Source: Bacteroidota bacterium (GTDB lineage Bacteria > Bacteroidota > Bacteroidia > Bacteroidales > VadinHA17). From it: a stretch of DNA of 10,391 nt. The stretch covers positions 1 through 10,391 of the forward strand of contig JADFUQ010000505.1 in the NCBI GenBank assembly GCA_015222065.1, given 5' to 3'. Positions 1 through 6,370 of this stretch are shown here, piece by piece; positions within the stretch are counted from its first letter, which is position 1, and each line of letters opens with the position of its first letter. The notes under the pieces were generated by a model. The model was given only the letters and a program-made list of their open reading frames with translations, was not told where the DNA came from and did no database searches. Both the position numbers and the translations under genes were made by a program.

Positions 1-21
1 CAGTTGAATTATCATGATGCA

Positions 22-1329
22 TCAACTTTTGAACGTTACTAAAAGATTTTCTATAAAATCAAAGCCCATGTTATCACTTGCATAATCTATAAAACTTTCC
101 CCCTGCAATCCTATTTCGGAATTATTTTTATATTTTTCCACAAGAAGACTTAAATGCATGTATAAATTTTGCGGGGTTAAAATTTCAACAGATGTAATAT
201 TTTCATGCCATTTAGACAAATCCTTATTGGCAAAACTATTGGTAATGGTTAATATGCCAAAATGAGCCATCTCCAACGGGGGGTAACTGGGATGCGGAGA
301 AATCATAAGTGAAATACCAATTGCGCTTTCCTTTAAAATCCCCGCATAATCATCCAGGCTCAATTTGCCGAGTGATTTTAAAATGACACCAGCCCCTATT
401 TCTACATCAGGGTGCTGTTCACCTACTGAAATAAACTTCCATTCATGGATATCGTCTTGTTTTTTGGTAAATATTTTTAAGGCCTCGATGATAAGAATAA
501 ATCCATTTCTAGGCACGGAAGGTCTGCCATAAATTAATATTTGCTTTTTCTTTTTCATCTTTTCAAGATCAAAATGTCTTTTTAGCTTTTCATTCATTCT
601 GGGTTCAAAAAAATATTCTCTTTCAAACTGGTACCCTCTGTCATTAAAAAATTTTTTCAAGAAGGATGAGTTAAAGACTGCAATAGTAGGAATGCTTGAA
701 TTATAAGTAACATTTGCCAGAACATATCGGTCTGACCAGTTATAAAAACAAGGTTCAAAATCCTGAATCAGATAAATCATTTTATGAAAATCCTGATCAT
801 ATAATTTTGACTGCTGGGTTATAATGTCTTGCGCATTATGTGCTGTCCACCAAGCAGTTGCAATGAATTTATCATTTCTGGTAACCGGGATTGTTTTTTG
901 ATATCTATCACAAAATGGTAAGAGCTGAAATCTTTCACTAATATCATCATCGCAAGAAAGCAGTCGGTACGAATTAAAATTATCCACCGCTTTTTTATTT
1001 GGCATATCATCTGTTATTATAATTCTGAACCTTGTATCCTTGTTCATTTTTTTTATAATTTCGTCAAACAGAATCAGGGCTGTCGATATTCCGCCAAATA
1101 GATGTTCCCTGTTTATTGAAGGAAGTAATATATTTATCCTTTCAAAATCAAACCTACTTTTCCTGACCCTGAATGGCGTTATTTCAGGAATCGAAACAGA
1201 AGCAAAAAAATTGATTTCCTTATACGCTTTTAACACCCTACTATTGCTTCTTATTTTATTTCTAATCTTCCTGTAAGCTTTCCTCAGAGTATTATTGCTT
1301 ATTATTTGATTTATCATTTTGTTCAACAT
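22..1329 (-). CDS. WsaF-like rhamnosyltransferase (GT-B fold)
   Basis: A 435-residue cytoplasmic glycosyltransferase, probably adding rhamnose or a similar deoxyhexose from a nucleotide-sugar donor to the growing surface glycan. Residues 1-40 are basic and may contact the membrane. An N-terminal Rossmann-like domain begins near residue 64 (RINILLPSI) and carries the segment QDFEPCFYNWSDRYVLANVT at 189-208. A second domain starts near 263 (ILIYGRPSVPRNGF) and carries ISLMISPHPSYPPLEMA at 339-355. Both signatures resemble the two-domain rhamnosyltransferase WsaF of the Geobacillus S-layer glycan cluster. The ATG at 1327-1329 is preceded by AAAGGA (1335-1340) at a 5-nt spacing, which favours it over the internal ATG four codons later. 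The gene overlaps the end of the upstream gene by 38 bp, so translational coupling is likely. The WsaF-like family call is firm from the motifs; the exact linkage and sugar are inferred. Confidence 0.88.
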   Translation of the reverse strand: MLNKMINQIISNNTLRKAYRKIRNKIRSNSRVLKAYKEINFFASVSIPEITPFRVRKSRFDFERINILLPSINREHLFGGISTALILFDEIIKKMNKDTRFRIIITDDMPNKKAVDNFNSYRLLSCDDDISERFQLLPFCDRYQKTIPVTRNDKFIATAWWTAHNAQDIITQQSKLYDQDFHKMIYLIQDFEPCFYNWSDRYVLANVTYNSSIPTIAVFNSSFLKKFFNDRGYQFEREYFFEPRMNEKLKRHFDLEKMKKKKQILIYGRPSVPRNGFILIIEALKIFTKKQDDIHEWKFISVGEQHPDVEIGAGVILKSLGKLSLDDYAGILKESAIGISLMISPHPSYPPLEMAHFGILTITNSFANKDLSKWHENITSVEILTPQNLYMHLSLLVEKYKNNSEIGLQGESFIDYASDNMGFDFIENLLVTFKS

Positions 1330-4300
1330 TACATTCCTTTAATGTTGGCATAGTTTCAGTTAATGAAAAATTTTTGTTAAAAAAGGGGTCCCCTTTTTCA
1401 AGATAATTTTTATAACATTTTTTTGACATGTCAAAATCACAAGCCGGTATATTGAGTAAATCCCTTGTTTTGGATTCAAAGTGATATAATTTTACAAAAG
1501 GGTCATATATATTATTTAATCCTTTTTCATGTGCCCTAAGACAAATTTCCACATCACTGCCGCAAACCACAAAATTTTCATCAAAATTTCCAACTTTACC
1601 AATCGTTTTTCTTGATAACGCCAAACAAGCACCGGATACTGCCAATACATTCCTCTTAACTAAAGGAGATATATAAGGGGAACTCATATGAACTGGTTTT
1701 ATGCCATTATAAACGTGAGCTGCCCATCCTCCAAGCCCGACAACGACTCCTGCGTGCTGTATCGTTCCATCTTTGTAAAGCAAAAGGGAACCAACAGCTC
1801 CGACATCATCCCTAAGTGCCTCTTCGGCCAATCTTTCTATCCAGTCCCTTGAAATTATTTCTGTGTCATTATTTAAGAAAATAAATACATTTCCATTAGC
1901 TTCTCTAATTCCATGATTATTTAATTCTGCCCAGTTAAACGGGTAATGCGCATCAATCACTTTTATGTTTGAATATTTTTTTGTTATCTCCTTAAGCCAG
2001 ATTGCAGTTTCAGGTTTTTCAGAATTATTGTCTAATATTATTATCTCATAATTATTATAGGTTGATTGAGCTACTATGCTGTTTACACAAGGCTTTAAAT
2101 AATTCAGGCAGTCTTTTGTCGGTATTATGATACTTGCCAACGGTTCATTTCTTACCGGAAATCTCGCATCAAATACAAACAAATCATCACATTCATTCAC
2201 ATATGCTTCTTTTCCAAAAACCCTTTTCAAATGTTCATCCACTGCTTTTAATCCATTGATTTGAGCATCTGGTTTTGAATTCGGGTTACATGAAGTGGAG
2301 CTGTCTATCAACCGCCAGCTATACAAAATTTTGGGAATATGATGTATACTATTTGTTTTTTCTGATATCCTCAAAAACAAATCAAGATCCTGAGCGCCAT
2401 CAAACTGTTTCCTGAACCCGCCTACCTGATCAAATAGCTTTTTCCTAATCGCGGTAAAATGACAAATATAATTCTGGGATCTAAGAAGATCAGGCGACCA
2501 GTCCGGTTTCAAATAAGGATATTTCTTTCTCCCATACATATCGACTTTATCTTCATCAGAATAAATTAATGCCGGTGCTTTTGCATTGATCGCTTTAGCA
2601 ACTTCATACAAAGCATCTTTTGTAATTTCATCATCATGATCCATGAAAGCAATATATTCGCCTATTGCAAGTTTTACCGCTTCATTTGATGCAATAGAAA
2701 TCCCCATATTTTCATCAAAAAATTTAACTTTGATACTTGGATGCTTAATTGATTTTAGATAATTAACTGTTTTATTATCAGTTGAACAATCATCTACGAT
2801 ACATAACTCCCAGTTTTCATACAATTGTTCTGTAACAGATTTTACGGCTATGCTCAGCAGTTTTGAATCTGTATTGTAGACTGGCATAATTATGCTTATT
2901 TTTGGTTTGTTGCTAAATTGAGAAATGTCTTTTTTTATTGCTGCGATCTTTCTTTTTGTTAACCCGCTTTTCATCCATTTATCGTAATCAATTTTGCTAA
3001 TTTCAGTCAGTACTATTTCTTTATTTCTTTTGAAATAATGTCTTGCTTTCCCAATAAACACAAAAAAACCATCCCTGCTGATCGTTAATATCACCTTTTG
3101 CAAAAAGGGAACGTATCCTAATAATTTAACGTAAAAGAGCCAGCGAAAAAACTCAGCTATACGCCAGACTCTGGATCGTTTGATCAAATCTAACTCTGTT
3201 TCAAGTTCATGTGATATTTTTTGTTCACATGTCAGAGCCTCCTCAAGTGCATCTTGCTGCTCATGGAATATTTTTTCTTTGTATAGCAATGCTTCATCAA
3301 GAGCCAAAATTCGTTCATTCAGGCTCATGATGTAACCCCTTCTTAAATCTATCGGTGAAACGGCCACATCATCCTCTTTTATAATTAACCTGTCTTCATC
3401 ATTCAGATGGCATACAATTATAAACTGATAGGTTAATGCGTCTTTTCTATTCAATATGGCTTTTTGTAAATCCGTCGGAAAAGCCATTAGAGAATCCTCC
3501 ATCTCGGTATCTTCAGGCAACTTTTGTACGGTTTCAATAGTTTCTATTGAATAACAACATTTTTTCAGCAGATCTTTGATGCTTTCTCTTGTAAAAAAAC
3601 GGAGGTGTGTTCGATCTAACAGCCCTGAATCTCTATATTCAAATTTTTCATTTAGCAAATCACCGATTATGGAAGCGTGGGATATATTGGGAATTGACAA
3701 GACAAGCTTCCCATTTTTTTTCAGTAAATTCTGACAGGATTTTAATGTTTTTTCATGTTCTTTTAAGTGCTCCAAAACATCGGCTATTATTATATAATCA
3801 AAGGATTCTTTATTAAAATAATTTTCCAGACCGATTTGATCTAAATCAGCCACAACCATATTCCGGCAATATTTTTCAGCGGCTTTAGCCATCTCGGATG
3901 ACAGTTCAACACAATCAACAGTGCAGTTTAAGCCTTCATTCAGATATTTAGTCAAATATCCAGTTGCCGAGCCCAGCTCCAGAATAGTTGAACCCGGCTT
4001 AACATGTTTTACTAATTTACTCAAAGAATCGCCACTATCATTGTCGATTGCTCCTATCCTGCCATATATATAATCCTTTTCTGCCTTATTCTGTTGTTTC
4101 ACTTCTTTTTTTCGGGCTACAAGCATGGTGTCCGCCCATATATCACTTCCATCACTATGCCCTTCAGCTTCCCACTGAGTTCTAACCTCCAACACTTCAA
4201 GCCTGGCATACCGAGCCAATGCCTTGAACCCATCCGGATAAAACCTCCAGCAATCTACAGGGTATCTATGCTCAGGCCCCCCCGATGGAGCAATAATGCA

Positions 4301-4633
4301 GCACAATCCCCCGGGTTTCAATACTCTGGCTATTTCCAGCATTGTTTGCCAAAAATATTCTATATGTTCAAATGTTTGCCCCGAAATGAATACATCTAAT
4401 GAGCTGGATTCGATTTCCAGCCAGTTATAAGGATCAGATAATACAATATCTACATTCTTTCCCGGTAACAAATCTATACCTGTATATTCCCATTTTTCTT
4501 CATCAAATATAGTTCTATAGGAACCTCCGATATCTGTACTTCCCAGATCAAGAATTTTTAGTTCATAATCTTCTTTTCCTGACAAATACTTCTTCCTGAA
4601 AGCCAGCATTTTATCAATTGAGCTTAAATGCAT
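1292..4633 (-). CDS. Four-domain methyltransferase-methyltransferase-GT2-GT2 protein (WsaE-like)
   Basis: A 1113-residue multifunctional enzyme. Residues about 5-175 are a class I SAM methyltransferase-type domain (motif I LKILDLGS at 25-32; VLKPGG at 104-109). Residues 190-410 are a second one with a better motif I (ILELGSATG, 217-225) and acidic VLEHL (286-290). Residues about 436-486 look like a heptad-rich coiled coil, followed by an aromatic, basic stretch (487-545) that may lie on the membrane. The first GT2 domain spans about 578-775 (ISIIMPVYN, VDDCSTD, MDHDDE at 664-669, SDEDKVD). The second spans about 832-1055 (ASIIIPTKD, LDNNS, NNDTE at 921-925, GSDVEICLRAHEKG). WsaE of Geobacillus combines a methyltransferase with two rhamnosyltransferase domains at similar length, and the next gene is WsaF-like. 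The likely role is polymerising a deoxyhexose glycan and methylating its end. The ATG at 4631-4633 has AAAGGA (4642-4647) at an 8-nt spacing. Which methyltransferase domain is active is unknown; the first has a poorer glycine motif. Confidence 0.88.
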   Translation of the reverse strand: MHLSSIDKMLAFRKKYLSGKEDYELKILDLGSTDIGGSYRTIFDEEKWEYTGIDLLPGKNVDIVLSDPYNWLEIESSSLDVFISGQTFEHIEYFWQTMLEIARVLKPGGLCCIIAPSGGPEHRYPVDCWRFYPDGFKALARYARLEVLEVRTQWEAEGHSDGSDIWADTMLVARKKEVKQQNKAEKDYIYGRIGAIDNDSGDSLSKLVKHVKPGSTILELGSATGYLTKYLNEGLNCTVDCVELSSEMAKAAEKYCRNMVVADLDQIGLENYFNKESFDYIIIADVLEHLKEHEKTLKSCQNLLKKNGKLVLSIPNISHASIIGDLLNEKFEYRDSGLLDRTHLRFFTRESIKDLLKKCCYSIETIETVQKLPEDTEMEDSLMAFPTDLQKAILNRKDALTYQFIIVCHLNDEDRLIIKEDDVAVSPIDLRRGYIMSLNERILALDEALLYKEKIFHEQQDALEEALTCEQKISHELETELDLIKRSRVWRIAEFFRWLFYVKLLGYVPFLQKVILTISRDGFFVFIGKARHYFKRNKEIVLTEISKIDYDKWMKSGLTKRKIAAIKKDISQFSNKPKISIIMPVYNTDSKLLSIAVKSVTEQLYENWELCIVDDCSTDNKTVNYLKSIKHPSIKVKFFDENMGISIASNEAVKLAIGEYIAFMDHDDEITKDALYEVAKAINAKAPALIYSDEDKVDMYGRKKYPYLKPDWSPDLLRSQNYICHFTAIRKKLFDQVGGFRKQFDGAQDLDLFLRISEKTNSIHHIPKILYSWRLIDSSTSCNPNSKPDAQINGLKAVDEHLKRVFGKEAYVNECDDLFVFDARFPVRNEPLASIIIPTKDCLNYLKPCVNSIVAQSTYNNYEIIILDNNSEKPETAIWLKEITKKYSNIKVIDAHYPFNWAELNNHGIREANGNVFIFLNNDTEIISRDWIERLAEEALRDDVGAVGSLLLYKDGTIQHAGVVVGLGGWAAHVYNGIKPVHMSSPYISPLVKRNVLAVSGACLALSRKTIGKVGNFDENFVVCGSDVEICLRAHEKGLNNIYDPFVKLYHFESKTRDLLNIPACDFDMSKKCYKNYLEKGDPFFNKNFSLTETMPTLKECNVEQNDKSNNKQ

Positions 4634-4769
4634 TGCCTGAGTCCTTTTAAGGTTCTACGCTGTTTTGAGTAGGTAAAGTGCTAAGACTTAGAATAAATGA
4701 CCACGAAAATTCCAAAATAATTAACGCTGCCATCCCGCTTAATAGACTCTTTCCATGTCCATAATAAAT

Positions 4770-4941
4770 AATGACTATCGGGTTAACTCATCGTTTATTC
4801 TTCAGCACGCTAAGGAGATCCAGAAATAAGGGTCTCCATAATGCTCAAAAAATAGCCAATAGCATATTCTGCAATGGGACTGAACTGCCTGATAGCCTGT
4901 GCTGCTGCTCTACCTTATGATGAGTTAACCCGATAGTCATT
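4770..4941. mobile_element. Miniature inverted-repeat element B (172 bp), 8-bp target duplication
   Basis: The ends are perfect 23-bp inverted repeats (4770-4792 and 4919-4941), starting AATGACTATCGGG. They are flanked by the direct repeat TAATAAAT (4762-4769 and 4942-4949), an 8-bp target duplication lying exactly against the repeat ends. The interior is about 126 bp, too small for a transposase, so the element is non-autonomous. The interior carries a short partly paired stem (GGAGATCC with GGGTCTCC, about 4813-4835) and only short open frames. It sits in a GtrA coding remnant and removal restores that frame. An 8-bp duplication occurs in several transposase families (for example IS1595, ISAs1, IS256); the parent cannot be named from the sequence alone. 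Confidence 0.88.
4919..4941. repeat. Right terminal inverted repeat of element B
   Basis: This 23-bp end is the exact reverse complement of 4770-4792. It contains the GTTAAC core and abuts the second copy of TAATAAAT (4942-4949). Perfect identity of the two ends suggests a recent or still-mobilisable insertion. Confidence 0.88.
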
Positions 4942-5081
4942 TAATAAATTAAAAAAATAATTTATAGAGGTCCCGGCAATTATTCCAAAAAAATCTGCGC
5001 TAATATCATTAAATTCAAACGAATAATCATATTAACCCACATACCAGTGAAACCTAACATGCAGAATTTGAAAAATTTTTC

Positions 5082-5999
5082 TTATTTATGAAATCTGATT
5101 TTCAATATATTTAGAAGGAACTCCAGTTGGTCTTTTAACGTTAATTTTGATTCTCCATGTACCCTTTCCTTGAAAGTAATTGGCACTTCAATAACTTTCG
5201 CCCCATTTTTAATAAGTTCAAACAAAAAAGAAGATTGGAATGAGTAACCACGCATCAAAAAAAATGTAAAATTACATTTCTCTATTAGATCAGCTTTAAT
5301 GCACCTAAATCCAGAAGTACAATCATGAATTTTTGAGAGACCGCCTATATAGCGAAGCAGCCAATTTCCCAAAACACTCAAAAATTTTCGTTTTAAAGAA
5401 AAATTAGGGGTTGACCCTCCCAAAATAAATCTAGAGCCAATTACCAGGCTAAAACCATTATTCGCCAAATGAATAAATAAAGGTATTACTCGATGATCAA
5501 GTTTTTTATAACTTATTGATATTATTTGTTTTAATCAAAACATCAATATTTAAGGCATGAATTTTAAAAATCAATAATATCAAATACTTATAATTTTTAA
5601 CAAAAATATTCCTGTTAAAATATATTATTGTAGCCTCAGTGTTCATCATGTTTGAGAAAAAACTTGATCATCGAGTATTAATTTTACGTCATGTTGACCA
5701 TCTGCATCCATTTCAAATATTAAATTGGGTGACAATTTAGCAATTGCATATTTCATCCCCCGTTTATAAGCATCTCCTAACCCTTTTTTTTGCCCGGTTA
5801 ATAAAAATAATGCTCGGTATTGCTTCATCAAAATACCAACTATGCTCTGAGTTCCATCTGGAGAATTATCATCGACTACAAGGATACATAGATCATGAGT
5901 TGGGATTTTTTTTTGCTGTTCGAAAATTCTCCTTACAACAATTTCGATATTTTCAGCTTCATTGTAAGTTGGTAAAACTATACAGGCTTTACGTTTCAT
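5082..5999 (-). pseudogene. DPM1-like polyprenyl-phosphate sugar synthase, split by miniature element A
   Basis: This is a GT2 enzyme of the dolichol/polyprenol-phosphate mannose synthase family, which transfers a sugar from a nucleotide donor to a polyprenyl phosphate at the cytoplasmic membrane face. The N-terminal half (5999 down to 5676) has LPTYNEAENI, VDDNSPDGT and the catalytic EMDADGQHD. It then runs into element A and ends on foreign residues LDDQVFSQT and a stop at 5646. The C-terminal half (5483 down to 5082) has LVIGSRF, the conserved DCTSGFRC region and ERVHGESK, the usual late motif. Removing element A and one TATTA gives HDVKLIPLFIHLANNGFSL in one frame, with the family spacing HD-x-K-x-x-P. 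Start ATG 5997-5999 has GAGAAAG at 6007-6013. The C half has a possible TTG start (5466-5468) but lacks the nucleotide-binding half, so activity is unlikely. The stop at 5082 may itself be a nonsense change, because GtrA-like sequence continues in frame beyond it. Confidence 0.9.
5489..5675. mobile_element. Miniature inverted-repeat element A (187 bp), 5-bp target duplication
   Basis: The ends are perfect 19-bp inverted repeats beginning CTCGATGATCAAG (5489-5507 and 5657-5675). The flanks are the direct repeat TATTA (5484-5488 and 5676-5680). The interior is very AT-rich, has no coding frame of note, and contains a nested 11-bp inverted repeat (5516-5526 with 5573-5583), so the whole element could fold into a branched hairpin. 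It interrupts a DPM1-like gene, and precise removal restores the frame. A 2-bp TA duplication would also keep frame but would add a codon and spoil the HD-x-K-x-x-P spacing, so 5 bp is preferred. A 5-bp duplication fits families such as IS1634 or IS1380; that assignment is only a suggestion. Confidence 0.88.
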
Positions 6000-6370
6000 T
6001 TATGATCTTTCTCAGAATAGTCAAAATTGCAAGCAATGTTCTTTGATAGACCCTTAAAAAAGCAATAATTCCAAAGTAGGCTTCCGTCGGCCATATGTTG
6101 ATAGTCGCGACATGATTTGAGGAATATATCCTGACCATCGCTAAAATTTTGATATTTTGTTCTTTATCTGCATCAAAAAGCTGCCTTTAAGGCTGCACCA
6201 ATATCAGTAACGACCTTTAAACTCATTGATTTTCTCAAGGGCTCTTCTTTTAGCCAATACGCTTCCCCGTAGCCCCTTGTCATTCTTTACCTTACGAAAA
6301 ATTGCTCATTTATGAATTGAAAACTGTTTGTGTCGACTATGGAATTCGTGGATAGACACAAGCCTAACAC
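5996..6370 (-). pseudogene. Degraded coding remnant upstream of the DPM1-like gene, function unknown
   Basis: The 375 bp between the GT-C gene and the DPM1-like gene hold no intact gene but look like decayed protein-coding sequence in shifting frames. The last stretch (6163 down to 5996) is open for 55 codons, includes DGQDIFLKSCRDYQHMADG, and ends in a TGA that overlaps the DPM1 ATG as ATGA, the classic coupled arrangement of operon genes. Upstream, another frame reads KNDKGLRGSVLAKRRALEKI then NEFKGRY before a stop. Between them a third frame supplies DIGAALKAAFDADKEQN. Reading these in order needs at least two single-base shifts and one internal stop. I do not recognise the family. The DIG segment is faintly like a methyltransferase motif I, but this is too weak to name it. 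Confidence 0.42.

Larger units (their letters stand above)
4681..5081 (-). pseudogene. GtrA-type membrane domain remnant, interrupted by miniature element B
   Basis: Directly after the TAA that ends the DPM1 fragment (5082-5084), the same frame continues as EKFFKFCMLGFTGMWVNMII, which resembles the first membrane segment of GtrA domains. About 60 bp on, near 5010-5025, the frame shifts and the protein resumes as DISADFFGIIAGTSINYFFN plus LL, the second GtrA segment. There element B is inserted. Beyond it the reading continues as WTWKESIKRDGSVNYFGIFV, then meets a TAG at 4681-4683. Removing the element with one 8-bp duplication joins NYFFNLL to WTWKES in frame, the expected aromatic W/F-T-W/F position after the second membrane helix. 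GtrA domains often follow DPM1 domains in one polypeptide and are thought to help flip the lipid-linked sugar. The spacing between the two helices is short, suggesting a small deletion. The family call is inferred from pattern; the rejoined frame is seen directly. Confidence 0.68.

Noticed and set aside
4771..4923. A 50-codon plus-strand frame running through element B from its first ATG
   Set aside because: It begins in the terminal repeat, lacks a ribosome site, and shows no protein-like pattern. The overlapping minus-strand frames are equally open, so it is probably chance.
5070..5081. Palindrome GAAAAATTTTTC just after the DPM1 stop
   Set aside because: It has no loop and lies in AT-rich sequence that reads as GtrA-like protein, so it is better explained as coding remnant.
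5082..5468. An independent small glycosyltransferase gene starting at TTG 5468
   Set aside because: It is the C-terminal half of the DPM1-like protein, lacking the nucleotide-sugar site, and joins the N-terminal half exactly when element A is removed.
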